From an uncultured Chitinophagaceae bacterium (GTDB lineage Bacteria > Bacteroidota > Bacteroidia > Chitinophagales > Chitinophagaceae), in contig CAISCV010000122.1 of assembly GCA_903883945.1 (NCBI GenBank), positions 1-63,660 of the forward strand: DNA of 63,660 nucleotides, written 5' to 3'. The position numbers and the translations under genes were made by a program. Positions within the stretch are counted from its first letter, which is position 1. Every line of letters starts with the position of its first letter. The notes below the pieces were generated by a model, which was given only the letters and a program-made list of their open reading frames with translations, ran no database searches and was not told the origin of the DNA. Positions 8,106-17,245 of this stretch are shown piece by piece.

Positions 8106-10205
8106 ATGTCTGTTATTCAAAAGATTCGTGATAAGGGTGCCTGGATTATGTTTGGGCTGATTGCTATTGCTTTAATTTCATTTATCCTACAAGATAGGGC
8201 ACTTGGCGGCGGAAGAGGTGGTGTTTTTACAAATACTAGCACACTAGGAAAAGTAAACGGTGTAACTATTGAACGTGTTGACTTTGAAAATGAGTTGAGT
8301 ATGATGCAAAAAATGTATGGTCAACAAGCAGGTAACAGAGAACAACTGATTCCTAATGTTTGGAACCAAGATGTAGAACGTATCATCAACAACCAGGAAT
8401 ATGATAAGCTTGGTCTATCTGTTAGTGATAAAGAATTGAGTGATATTTTGTTTGATCCACAACAATCTCCGTTAAAAAGAGAATTTACAGATGAGAAGAC
8501 TGGAATTTTTGATGTAGAAAAGGCAAAACAAATTATTACTCAAGTAAAAAAGAGTAAGAATGAAGAGCAGATTCAAATGATACAAGAAGCTTATCTGAAA
8601 CCAACTATCGAACAGAAGCTACGTTCTAAATATAGCGACCTGTTGCAGCATTCTGTTTATATACCAAAATGGTTGGTTGAAAAGACACAGGCAGATAACA
8701 ACACCATTGCTTCTATTAGTTATGTAGCTGTTCCTTATAATACAATCATTGACTCTACTATTAAAGTTTCTGATGATGAGATTATAGCGTTTGCACAAAA
8801 ACACCATAAAGAATATGATAAAGAAGAGGAAACAAGGGGTATTAGTTATGTAGCTTTCGATGCAACTCCAAGTGGTGCAGATAGTGCTGCTACGCTTGCT
8901 ACTGTTGATGCTTTAAAAGCGGATTTTGCTGCTACTAAAGATGAAAAAGCGTACTTAGGAAAAGTAGGAACCGAAACAACTTTTAAAAATGGTTACTTCT
9001 CTAAAGCAAAAGTGGAGTCAGCAAAGAAAGATAGTATAATTAAACTTTCTGCCGGACAAACTTATGGTCCTTATTTGGATGGAAGTAATTATGTAATTGC
9101 AAAATTGATTGGCACAAAGAACTGGCCAGACAGTGCAAAGGTTCGTCACATTTTGATTGCTACGACAGATCCAAAAAGTGGTCAGCAAATAAAAGAAGAT
9201 AGTGTTGCAAAGAAATTGGCTGATAGCATTCAAACTGCAATTGCTGGTGGTGCAAACTTCGAACAACTATGTGCTAAGTATTCAAATGATCCAGGAAGTA
9301 AGGATAAGGGTGGCGTATATGATTTCTTTCCTCAAGGACAAATGGTTCCTGAGTTTAATGAGTTTGCATTTGATAAAGCTGTTGGTAGTAAGGGTGTAGT
9401 TAAAACTGATTATGGTTATCACTATATAGAAGTTTTGGGACAAAAGAATCCTCAACCGGCCTATAAGATTGCTTATCTGGCAAAACCAATCATTGCTAGT
9501 TCAGAAACAGTTTCTGCAGCAAGTACTGCTGCTGCTCAGTTCTCTGCTCAAAATAAAAGTTTGCAAGATTTTAATGACAATGCTAAGAAAATAAACAAAG
9601 CAGGACTAACTGTGAATGAAATAAAGGAAAATGATTCTTATGTTGGTGCAGTAGGTCAATCTCGCGAGCTAGTTCGTTGGGTTTATGCACACGATAAAGG
9701 AGATATATCTGAACCATTTGAAGTTGGTGAAAAATATATTGTAGCAATAGAAACAATCATAAACAAACCTGGTTTACCAGATGTTTCTGTGCTACGTCCC
9801 CAGGTAGAATCGTTGGCACGTAACGAGAAGAAAGCAAAACAAATAATAGACAGTAAGTTTAAGGGTGCTTCTCTTGAAGCGATTAGTCAAAGTACAGGTA
9901 CACCTGTTACAAAAGCTGATAGCCTTTCATTTACAAATGCTTTCATCCCAGGATTAGGAATGGAAAGTAAAGTAATTGGTGCTGCTTTTAATAAGAATCT
10001 TAAAGGAAAAGTAAGCGATGCCATTGCAGGATCAAGTGGCGTTTATGCCATCAGAGTAGAAAACATTGGTGCAAAATCAACCACTACAGACGAGCAAACT
10101 TTGAAACAGACGTTGTTGCAACAACAAAAATCTGCTTTTTACAGAGGTGGTGATGCTTTGCGCAAAGCGGCAACTGTAAAAGATTATAGAAGTAAATTTT
10201 ATTAA
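8106..10205 (+). CDS. PpiD-like peptidyl-prolyl isomerase / periplasmic chaperone
   Basis: 699 residues. It begins with a short cytoplasmic stretch and one membrane segment (about residues 13-30, IMFGLIAIALISFIL), as in SurA_N/PpiD proteins. This is followed by a chaperone-like helical region and a parvulin domain (about 338-450: VRHILIA, GGANFEQLCAKYSNDPGSKD, GGVYDFFPQGQMVPEF, YGYHYIEV). A second, less certain PPIase-like domain follows. It is inner-membrane anchored with the bulk in the periplasm, and should help fold outer membrane proteins. This is the usual Bacteroidota version. Its stop codon is three bases before the left arm of a 40-bp inverted repeat. Confidence 0.9.
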   Translation: MSVIQKIRDKGAWIMFGLIAIALISFILQDRALGGGRGGVFTNTSTLGKVNGVTIERVDFENELSMMQKMYGQQAGNREQLIPNVWNQDVERIINNQEYDKLGLSVSDKELSDILFDPQQSPLKREFTDEKTGIFDVEKAKQIITQVKKSKNEEQIQMIQEAYLKPTIEQKLRSKYSDLLQHSVYIPKWLVEKTQADNNTIASISYVAVPYNTIIDSTIKVSDDEIIAFAQKHHKEYDKEEETRGISYVAFDATPSGADSAATLATVDALKADFAATKDEKAYLGKVGTETTFKNGYFSKAKVESAKKDSIIKLSAGQTYGPYLDGSNYVIAKLIGTKNWPDSAKVRHILIATTDPKSGQQIKEDSVAKKLADSIQTAIAGGANFEQLCAKYSNDPGSKDKGGVYDFFPQGQMVPEFNEFAFDKAVGSKGVVKTDYGYHYIEVLGQKNPQPAYKIAYLAKPIIASSETVSAASTAAAQFSAQNKSLQDFNDNAKKINKAGLTVNEIKENDSYVGAVGQSRELVRWVYAHDKGDISEPFEVGEKYIVAIETIINKPGLPDVSVLRPQVESLARNEKKAKQIIDSKFKGASLEAISQSTGTPVTKADSLSFTNAFIPGLGMESKVIGAAFNKNLKGKVSDAIAGSSGVYAIRVENIGAKSTTTDEQTLKQTLLQQQKSAFYRGGDALRKAATVKDYRSKFY

Positions 10206-10207
10206 GC

Positions 10208-10377
10208 TATGATTAAACTGATTTGAATAAATTAAATGATTTATTCAAAGAGAGAAGGCTTCCCAATAAACGGGAAGCCTTCTTTTTTGCATTTAGCGCA
10301 AACAAAAATATAAGAACAGATGTAATTTCGTATTTGATGAATAAATCATTTAATTTATTCAAATCAGTTTAATCATA
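10208..10377. repeat. 40-bp perfect inverted repeat flanking a terminator
   Basis: The left arm (10208-10247) and right arm (10338-10377) are exact reverse complements over 40 bases, separated by 90 bases. The left arm starts three bases after the PpiD-like stop and the right arm ends six bases before the next ATG. The spacer holds a 12-bp terminator hairpin. No flanking target duplication or transposase is seen. Confidence 0.9.
10253..10289 (+). terminator. Terminator of the PpiD-like gene
   Basis: The 12-bp stem AGAAGGCTTCCC with GGGAAGCCTTCT has a 7-base loop and a T run. It sits inside the larger inverted repeat. Confidence 0.85.
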
Positions 10378-10383
10378 ATTAAG

Positions 10384-10902
10384 ATGATGGAAGCAACAAT
10401 CGTAAATAAAGTAGCAGAAAGTGGGATTATAACATTGGACCTAGAGGAGTTTTATCCTAAAGGAGAGATATTGGTTTTTGATTTGAAGTACTATCTTTTT
10501 ATGGGATTGATTTTAAAAGAAAAAGACTACCGAGCTGCGTTACAAACAACAGAATGGGAAAAATATCAAAGTAAATATGTGGCCATTACCTGCACCGCAG
10601 ACGCAGTCATACCAATGTGGGCATATATGTTGGCGGCAAATTACCTGCAACCTGTGGCTAAAGAGGCTGTTTTTGGGAATGAAGCGCAGTTAATCTCTAC
10701 ATTGATAACTAGAAAGCTCACTACTTTTAAAGGAGAGGAGTATATGGATAAAAGAGTGGTGGTAAAAGGTTGTGGAGAGGTATCTATACCAGAAAGTGCC
10801 TATGTGGAAGTGACGGCTAAGCTCAGACCATTCGCAAAGAGCATTATGTATGGAGAACCCTGTAGCACAGTACCCATTTATAAGAAGGCTAAGGAGTTAT
10901 AA
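10384..10902 (+). CDS. DUF2480 family protein
   Basis: 172 residues (169 if the second ATG at 10387 is used). The sequence IITLDLEEFYPKGEILVFDLKYYLFMGLILKEK (two runs: LDLEEFYPKGE, then FDLKYYLFMGL) and TADAVIPMWAYML match the uncharacterised Bacteroidota DUF2480 family; its function is not established. It is soluble, with no signal peptide. Its ATG lies six bases after a long inverted-repeat arm, which would place a large hairpin right at the ribosome-binding region if transcription read through from upstream. Confidence 0.7.
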   Translation: MMEATIVNKVAESGIITLDLEEFYPKGEILVFDLKYYLFMGLILKEKDYRAALQTTEWEKYQSKYVAITCTADAVIPMWAYMLAANYLQPVAKEAVFGNEAQLISTLITRKLTTFKGEEYMDKRVVVKGCGEVSIPESAYVEVTAKLRPFAKSIMYGEPCSTVPIYKKAKEL

Positions 10903-10931
10903 GTATTAGGTTTTAAGTAATAAGTTTAGAA

Positions 10932-10968
10932 AATAACCCGATTGATCATGTCAATCGGGTTATTTTAT
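10932..10968. terminator. Bidirectional hairpin terminator
   Basis: A 13-bp stem (AATAACCCGATTG with CAATCGGGTTATT) lies between the convergent DUF2480 and GH31 genes, with T-rich flanks. Confidence 0.85.
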
Positions 10969-10975
10969 TGTATGG

Positions 10976-13303
10976 TTATTTCACTTCTATCTTCAATGGT
11001 ATGCCAGTGAACCTGATTGGAAAATGAAGGGTATTATTGGTATAATCTACTGAGGTATTTTGTTTTATTCCATTGACAAATACATTCTTAAAGGCCTTCG
11101 TTTGCACTATTGATAAGGTAAAAAGGGTGCTTACTGGTTTCCCTTTGTAGTTTCCGTGGTTGGAACTGATGGAAAAACTGTAACCTTTATCTGTAATAGT
11201 CCGAGCAGAGAAGGATACCAATTCATACTGGTTTGAAACTAAGGCATTTTTGCTTGTTCCATCGTCAAGATATAAAGTATAGGTCGACTTTTCGCTGGAA
11301 GGATAGTATTCCATTGTTAATTTATCATTCTTTAGGGCAGTTGTATTGGTAAAGATTTTCTCTTTATAGAGTGGTAAGATGGTTCCTGCCTTTACATAAA
11401 TAGGAATGGCGTCGAGAGAGACAGATTCTTTGAATTGTTTTTCTCCTTTCTCTTTTTCCTTGGTGTTATAGTTGTACCAAACACCCTTTGGCAGGTAAAC
11501 CGTTTTGAAATTGGTTGCCTTTTCCAGCACAGGTGCCACAATAATGTTCTCTCCCCAATAATATTCTTCGGTAGTAGCACAAGCAAGGGAATCTGTTGGG
11601 TTTTCATAATACAATGGGCGCATCAGTGGCTCTTTGTTTTTGGCTTGTTGGAATGCTAGTGTGTAATTGTACGCCAAAAACTGGTAACGTTGGTTTACTA
11701 CCTTCTTAGCAATTGTTTTAAACGGCTCTTCTATAAGTGCAGGTTCGGAAGGAAAGCTGAATGCAGCCTTTTCTATCTCATATAAAGCCGTACCATGTGG
11801 CCTGAAGATGGGCGTGAAAGCTGCCAACTGCAACCAACGGACATATAATTCATTATCCCCCGCTCCACCTGCAAAACCACCTGCATCACTGTGCACATAA
11901 GGAACGCCACTCATACTCATGCCCAACAAAACGGGTAATTGTGCTTTCAGTCCACTCCAACTTCTGCTTACATCACCGGTCCAAGGGAAAATGCTGAAGC
12001 GTTGGGTGCCAGCAAATCCACTTCTATTGAGGCTGAACAATCTTTTGTTGGGATAATCGGTTGCATATTTATCAAACAACATCTTAGTCCAGTTATGTCC
12101 ATACACATTATGCACTTCATCTGCGGCAAAGGGTCTGTTATATCCAAAATCTTTCAGGTTATGGAACATAGCGGTCGGATGCATTTCGGGTTCTCCCAAA
12201 TCTCCCCACCAACCTTCTACGCCTAATGTCATTTGTTTTTTATAATACGTCCAAAACCAGTCTTTTGCATCCTTCCTAAAGATGTCAACCAACCCAGCAT
12301 TGCCAAAATAGAACTCAGCAATCTGATAAGGATTACCAATACTATCTGTTGCCAGATAAGGTTTTGAACTATTGTAGGCCAATGTGTTTTTTACGATGAA
12401 AGGTTCGGTTACAAGGATGGTATTGATGTTGTTTTTCCTAAAATCGGCTATCATACCCTTCGGATTTGGCCACTTTGTTTTGTTAACCCAATCTAGGTTA
12501 CCTAAACCGTTTTTGATACTATCGCCAAACCAGAACAAATCGAAGATAACGCCATCAACTGGGATGTTATCAGCCTTCATCTTACCATAAATTTCTTTTA
12601 CTTGTGCCTCGCTGGTATAGCCAAACCTGCTCATCAGGTTGCCCAATGCCCAACGTGGGGGCAAAGGTTGCGCACCAGTGAGGGAATAGTAGTTCTGCAG
12701 CATTATTTTGTAGTCTTTGCCCAGAATAATGTAGAAAGTAAGTGCACCACTAACGGCACCATACTCCAAAACAGACGAATCTTTCTTGCCAATGTCTACA
12801 TATCCCCTCGATGGGTTGTCGAAAAAGAGAGCATACCCCTTGGAGGAAGTAAAAAATGGAACACTATAGTTCAGATGGTCTGTCCCCTCGCCATATCCAT
12901 ACCAAGGTGCATTGTACAACTCCAGTTTGTAGCCCCTTCTGTTTAGCGGCAACGCTCTTTCGCCCCCACCGTATATCTTTTCATCGGCAGATAGATTAAA
13001 ATAAATGCCTCTGTAATTGTCTGTATGATGAGTGCCAGCAATAGTTACCGTATTATTCACCAAAATAGCGTTACCACTTTGCACAACCGAACATTTATAA
13101 GGAATAGTCGTCGGTTTTAAGATGACAGCATCGCTGATATTTTCATTGTGGGTGTAATCATTTGTCTGAAACGTTACTTTGATGATGTCTGCCCGAAGCG
13201 GTATAAAGCTAAAGCTTCCATCAGGTGTTTTTTGTTGGGTAGATTGTGAGAAGGAGGATGTATAAGCCAATAATACAAGCAAAAGCAAGAAGATATTTTT
13301 CAT
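10976..13303 (-). CDS. Exported GH31 alpha-glucosidase / transglucosylase
   Basis: 775 residues with a signal peptide (about 1-20, ending FSQ). The N-terminal beta-sandwich contains YGGGERALPLNRRG. The (beta/alpha)8 barrel has GVIFDLFWFGD, the nucleophile Asp368 in WWGDLGEPE and the acid/base Asp444 in FPWTGDVSRSW. C-terminal beta domains follow. WWGDLGEPE resembles the GH31 transglucosylases (oligosaccharide 4-alpha-glucosyltransferase type) more than plain maltases, but I cannot settle the reaction from sequence. The likely role is periplasmic or surface processing of alpha-glucans. It is a single gene with its own terminator and no SusCD beside it. Confidence 0.9.
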   Translation of the reverse strand: MKNIFLLLLVLLAYTSSFSQSTQQKTPDGSFSFIPLRADIIKVTFQTNDYTHNENISDAVILKPTTIPYKCSVVQSGNAILVNNTVTIAGTHHTDNYRGIYFNLSADEKIYGGGERALPLNRRGYKLELYNAPWYGYGEGTDHLNYSVPFFTSSKGYALFFDNPSRGYVDIGKKDSSVLEYGAVSGALTFYIILGKDYKIMLQNYYSLTGAQPLPPRWALGNLMSRFGYTSEAQVKEIYGKMKADNIPVDGVIFDLFWFGDSIKNGLGNLDWVNKTKWPNPKGMIADFRKNNINTILVTEPFIVKNTLAYNSSKPYLATDSIGNPYQIAEFYFGNAGLVDIFRKDAKDWFWTYYKKQMTLGVEGWWGDLGEPEMHPTAMFHNLKDFGYNRPFAADEVHNVYGHNWTKMLFDKYATDYPNKRLFSLNRSGFAGTQRFSIFPWTGDVSRSWSGLKAQLPVLLGMSMSGVPYVHSDAGGFAGGAGDNELYVRWLQLAAFTPIFRPHGTALYEIEKAAFSFPSEPALIEEPFKTIAKKVVNQRYQFLAYNYTLAFQQAKNKEPLMRPLYYENPTDSLACATTEEYYWGENIIVAPVLEKATNFKTVYLPKGVWYNYNTKEKEKGEKQFKESVSLDAIPIYVKAGTILPLYKEKIFTNTTALKNDKLTMEYYPSSEKSTYTLYLDDGTSKNALVSNQYELVSFSARTITDKGYSFSISSNHGNYKGKPVSTLFTLSIVQTKAFKNVFVNGIKQNTSVDYTNNTLHFPIRFTGIPLKIEVK

Positions 13304-13482
13304 ATAGTGAATAATTGACGAATAAAAGTAATACTTAGGAAATAGTAACTTTAAGTTTAATTAATCAAAATTAACTAATCCTTGTTAAATTTTTTTTTAA
13401 TATAATGATTTTAAATAAGAACACCCATTTTTGAAAATAAGAAAGTAATTCTACTTGATATTAGTCATATAAAAGGAGACAA

Positions 13483-13521
13483 AATAAATTACCATCGGCT
13501 TCTAGCCGATGGTAATTTATT
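13483..13521. repeat. 18-bp perfect inverted repeat
   Basis: The arms AATAAATTACCATCGGCT and AGCCGATGGTAATTTATT are separated by three bases. It lies about 60 bases upstream of the marR -33 element. Confidence 0.8.
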
Positions 13522-13582
13522 CACAATAATTTTGACTTTAAATCCTTCATGTTAAAATATTTTCTATTGTCGCTACTCATCA

Positions 13583-13614
13583 TTTGTACATACAACTTCA
13601 CAATCCTATATTTG
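13583..13614 (+). promoter_or_regulatory. Promoter of the MarR-family gene
   Basis: TTTG (13583-13586), 20 bases, then TATATTTG (13607-13614) is a full match to the Bacteroidota sigma consensus. Only seven bases separate it from the ATG, so the message should be nearly leaderless. Confidence 0.75.
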
Positions 13615-13621
13615 TGTATAG

Positions 13622-14047
13622 ATGAAAGCGACAGAAAGCAAATACAATCAGTGCCTTTATTTTGCGGCAAATACCTTAGCAAGGAAAGTGGAAAAACTTG
13701 CTTTAGAAAGTTGGAAGCCTGTAGACCTATCTCCAAGCCACGCCTATCTTTTGATGATGGTATTAGAGGAACCTGGTTTGCAACCTTGTTGCCTTTCAGA
13801 TCACTTGCAATTAAGCCCAAGTACCATTACTAGATTGATTGAGAAACTTGAAGAAAAAAAATTGGTTTCGCGCATAATTGAGGGAAAAATGACACTAGTT
13901 TATCCAACAGAAAAAGGAATAGCCTTGCTGCAAACTTTACAAAAGTGTGCTAAAGATTTTCACAACAATTCGTGTTGCCTTATAGAAAAAGAAGAACGCG
14001 AAGCTATGGTTTTAAACATGTGCTGCCTTGCAGATAAATTGAGTTAA
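13622..14047 (+). CDS. MarR-family transcriptional regulator, Cys-rich
   Basis: 141 residues. A winged helix-turn-helix is visible: LSDHLQLSPSTITRLIEKLEEK (recognition helix SPSTITRLIEKL) and the wing IIEGKMTLVYPTEKG. MarR proteins are dimeric repressors that often respond to phenolics or oxidants. Unusually, there are eight Cys in 141 residues, in pairs (PCC, SCC, MCC), hinting at redox or metal sensing; that is inference. It lies upstream of nth with a 30-base gap and may share its transcript. Its target is unknown. Confidence 0.8.
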   Translation: MKATESKYNQCLYFAANTLARKVEKLALESWKPVDLSPSHAYLLMMVLEEPGLQPCCLSDHLQLSPSTITRLIEKLEEKKLVSRIIEGKMTLVYPTEKGIALLQTLQKCAKDFHNNSCCLIEKEEREAMVLNMCCLADKLS

Positions 14048-14077
14048 AATCCTTTCCCCCTTTTGCTAATTGCGATT

Positions 14078-14722
14078 ATGACTACAAAAGAACGCTACAA
14101 AATTGCACTTGACCATTTTCAAGAAACCATTCCTAATGCAGAAACGGAGTTAGTTTATGATTCACCCTTTCAATTGTTGATTGCAGTTATACTTTCTGCA
14201 CAATGTACCGATGTGCGAGTAAACCTTACCACTCCTGCCATCTTTAGTAAATACCCCACCTCAAAAGAATTGGCATCAGCAACTTTCTACGAACTTTTTC
14301 CTTTGATAAAGAGTATTTCTTATCCCAATAATAAAACAAAGCACCTGATTGGAATGGCTAATATGCTAGAAGAAAAGTTTGGCGGTATTGTTCCAATGAC
14401 GGTGGATGAACTGGTATTATTGCCGGGTGTTGGCAGAAAGACCGCCAATGTAATTACTAGTGTGATAGATGCACAGCCCAATATGGCAGTAGATACGCAT
14501 GTATTCAGGGTAAGCGCAAGGCTTGGTTTAACTAATAAAGCTACTACTCCATTAGCCGCCGAAAAACAACTAATAAAACATATTCCAACCGAAATGGTAC
14601 ACAAAGCGCATCATTGGTTAATTTTATTTGGACGATATCATTGTACAGCTCGAAATCCTAAATGTATAGGTTGTGGTTTACAAAATATTTGTAAATACTA
14701 CAAAGAAAACAAAAAGGTGTAG
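14078..14722 (+). CDS. nth: Endonuclease III
   Basis: 214 residues from the ATG at 14078; an upstream in-frame TTG adds five residues and is less likely. It removes oxidised pyrimidines and cuts the abasic site. Features are ILSAQCTDVRVN, the helix-hairpin-helix LPGVGRKTANVI with the catalytic Lys, VDTHVFRVSARLGL with the catalytic Asp, and the [4Fe-4S] motif C-X6-C-X2-C-X5-C at the C-terminus. All key residues are present. The stop codon overlaps the first arm of a terminator. Confidence 0.95.
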   Translation: MTTKERYKIALDHFQETIPNAETELVYDSPFQLLIAVILSAQCTDVRVNLTTPAIFSKYPTSKELASATFYELFPLIKSISYPNNKTKHLIGMANMLEEKFGGIVPMTVDELVLLPGVGRKTANVITSVIDAQPNMAVDTHVFRVSARLGLTNKATTPLAAEKQLIKHIPTEMVHKAHHWLILFGRYHCTARNPKCIGCGLQNICKYYKENKKV

Positions 14723-14754
14723 TTGGTGTTTCAAATCACCAACTACACCTTTTT
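14711..14754. terminator. Bidirectional hairpin terminator
   Basis: An 18-bp stem starting AAAAAGGTGTAGTTGGTG has an 8-base loop and a T run. It overlaps the nth stop codon and also serves the convergent kup gene. Confidence 0.85.
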
Positions 14755-14805
14755 ATTTAATTGAAAACATATTAAAATACCTATTAACCAGCCAACATTA
14801 AATAA

Positions 14806-16821
14806 CTAGTGTGCCCCTATCCGTTTGAGTGGTATATGTTGAACCGGTGCCAATACCAATGGAATTTTTTCTACATCGGTGTCGCTCCAATCTAATCCAA
14901 ATGCTTTTTTATCTGATTGAGCAATTTTGCTAATGGCAAAATAAGAGTTAAGTATGAAACCTTCCTTAAGAGAGAACTCATTTTCTACCGATAAGAAACG
15001 TTGTATAATTACGTAACGGATGTCACCAGAAATGTTTAACTTGTTAAGTGCCTTTTCATTTTCATTGGCAGCTACATTCAACTCATGATGCTCCACCATG
15101 TCTTCCATTACCTTCTTAAACAATAAATGTACACGAGGCTGAATACGGAAACCAAGTTTAAATTCAATTCGGATAATCTTGTCATGCTCAATTTCTTCAA
15201 CATGATATTCCATCGTGTATGGTTCATCAGTTCTATCGATATGAACAAACCAATAAACATCGGCACGCTTAGGTCTTTTGGTAAGGATAGACTCTAACAC
15301 CCTTTTCTCAATCGCTCTTTTGTTGTTCGATTTAGTTAGATATACTAAGTGAGTCGCATATTTTGCTTCATCATGATTGTCACTTAAAGTCTTGATTGCA
15401 GGTATGAAATTGTTTAAATTTTCGAATATCAAGAACCTGTTCGTAATTTTTTTGGCTTTAAACCAAATATACATAACGAATATTAAGGTGAATTCGAAGA
15501 TAAGGAACGGCCACCTGTTCTTGATTTTAGAAACGTTGGCTAGAAAGAATGAGAACTCTACGGTTAAGAAAACCATCAGAATGAGAAATATGAGTAACTG
15601 AGCCCATTTCTTTACAAATTTCATGTAATAGAACATTAATAAGGTAGTCATCAACATAGCAACAGTAATGGAGAATCCATACGCCGCTTGCATTTTTTCG
15701 GAATCCTGAAAGTATAGCATCATACCCACACAACCTGCCCATAATAACCAGTTAATACTAGGAATATAAATCTGACCTCTGATATTGGTTGGGAACTTGA
15801 TGGTAATTTTTGGCCAGAAGCCCATGCTTACTGCTTCACTGATTAAGGTAAAAGAACCAGATATTAATGCCTGACTCGCAATAATTGTGGCTAAAGTAGA
15901 GATGATGATGCCTGCAAGTAAAAACCAATGGGGCATCATTTCGAAGAAAGGATTTAATGCCGTAACACCTTTCATTACAAGGAATTTATTATGTGCAGCA
16001 TCTTGAAATAATTCATGATTATCACTACGTAACATCCAGGCGGCTTGTCCGAAATAGTTAGCAAGTAAAGCTATTTTTACAAATATCCAGCTCACTTGAA
16101 TATTCTTTTTGCCACAATGACCCAAATCAGAATACAACGCTTCTGCTCCGGTAGTACACAAGAAAACAGAGCCAAGTATTAAGAAACCACCAACCTTGTG
16201 ATCAGATAATAACTCAATGGCATAATAAGGATTCAGGGCAGTAATGATTTGAGGATAATGCACTATATTTATTACACCTAAAAACATGATCATCGCAAAC
16301 CAGATAAACATGATAGGACCAAAAGAACTTCCTACTACCTTGGTTCCGAACTGTTGGAAAAAGAATAAAAGGGAAATAATGCCAATAACAATACTTATGG
16401 TAAGAAAATTTCCGGGAACTATTATCGTTTCTAGCCCTGGCACACCGTTTAACCCTTCAATTGCCGAAGCCACCGAAATGGGTGGTGTAATAATACCATC
16501 AGCCAATAGGGTTCCAGCACCAACAATTGCAGGAAAATATAACCAATGACGATAACGCCAAACAAGCGCATACAATGAAAAGATGCCTCCTTCGCCTTTA
16601 TTATCTGCCTGTAGTGTGAGTAAAATGTACTTAAAGGTGGTTTGAAGGGTAAGTGTCCAGAAAACACAAGATACTCCACCATAAACCAAGGCTGTATCAA
16701 TTTTGTTTGCACCAATGATTGCACTGAAAACGTAAAGTGGAGAGGTACCGATATCTCCGAAAATGATTCCAATAGTAACTAAAAGACCAGCAGCAGTAAC
16801 TTTTTTCAAGTTGGGGTTCAT
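14806..16821 (-). CDS. kup: KUP/HAK potassium uptake protein (copy 1)
   Basis: 671 residues. About 12 membrane helices in the first ~440 residues are followed by a cytoplasmic C-terminal domain. Family signatures are GIIFGDIGTSPLYVFSAI, ADNKGEGGIFSLYALV, LLADGIITPPISVASAIEGL (given as LLADGIITPPIS), TTGAEALYSDLGHCG and IIASQALISGSFTLISEA. It imports K+ with protons across the inner membrane. The gene is divergent from a second kup (17246) and lies next to the kdp locus, making a potassium island. The C-terminal domain (LTKSNNKRAIEKRVLESIL) is well conserved between both copies. Having two paralogues side by side may reflect different affinity or pH range. Confidence 0.93.
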   Translation of the reverse strand: MNPNLKKVTAAGLLVTIGIIFGDIGTSPLYVFSAIIGANKIDTALVYGGVSCVFWTLTLQTTFKYILLTLQADNKGEGGIFSLYALVWRYRHWLYFPAIVGAGTLLADGIITPPISVASAIEGLNGVPGLETIIVPGNFLTISIVIGIISLLFFFQQFGTKVVGSSFGPIMFIWFAMIMFLGVINIVHYPQIITALNPYYAIELLSDHKVGGFLILGSVFLCTTGAEALYSDLGHCGKKNIQVSWIFVKIALLANYFGQAAWMLRSDNHELFQDAAHNKFLVMKGVTALNPFFEMMPHWFLLAGIIISTLATIIASQALISGSFTLISEAVSMGFWPKITIKFPTNIRGQIYIPSINWLLWAGCVGMMLYFQDSEKMQAAYGFSITVAMLMTTLLMFYYMKFVKKWAQLLIFLILMVFLTVEFSFFLANVSKIKNRWPFLIFEFTLIFVMYIWFKAKKITNRFLIFENLNNFIPAIKTLSDNHDEAKYATHLVYLTKSNNKRAIEKRVLESILTKRPKRADVYWFVHIDRTDEPYTMEYHVEEIEHDKIIRIEFKLGFRIQPRVHLLFKKVMEDMVEHHELNVAANENEKALNKLNISGDIRYVIIQRFLSVENEFSLKEGFILNSYFAISKIAQSDKKAFGLDWSDTDVEKIPLVLAPVQHIPLKRIGAH

Positions 16822-17245
16822 AAATTCAAATTCAGATTAAAAATTCAAAAAATTTTAATCATATAGCGAAGCATTGAAATTGTCCCAATAAAATGCCACT
16901 AACTAAAAAAAATAAAAAAATCGTCTTTGTTCCTTAAAAAATGCCTGAAACTTTATGAAAAATTTTATTTACAGAAAAAATTTATTACCACATACCCTAT
17001 CATTTTGAAAGGCTCTTTTTCATTTTGGAATGGTTTGATTAAAAGTTTAAATAAATATTCGTTTCTTTGCCAGGAATTATATTTAAAAAAAAATAATTTA
17101 TGAAGATTTGGCTATTTGGTTAAATACTTTTCAACAAAATAGGTGTTTTTCTAAATTAATTTATATCAAATTGTTGGGTTTACTAAAGAAAGCTACCATA
17201 TGAAACAACTATTTGAAAGGCTTTAAATAACAAACAAAAACAATT
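16822..17245. other. 424-base gap between the two divergent kup genes
   Basis: It is very AT-rich. TTTCTTTGCC at 17062 resembles a -7 element toward the plus-strand kup. No 21-nt array, RNA fold or ORF is recognised; a c-di-AMP riboswitch was considered but no consensus pieces were seen. Confidence 0.4.

Larger units (their letters stand above)
13304..13621. other. 318-base gap between divergent GH31 and marR genes
   Basis: It holds an 18-bp perfect inverted repeat (13483-13500 with 13504-13521, loop TCT) and the marR promoter. The hairpin has A/T-rich ends like a terminator, but no gene is found on either side to terminate. An operator or a small RNA terminator are the other options. Confidence 0.5.

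Noticed and set aside
13521-13820. 99-residue minus-strand ORF opposite marR
   Set aside because: It is a shadow of the marR gene, which has a full promoter and a recognisable fold.
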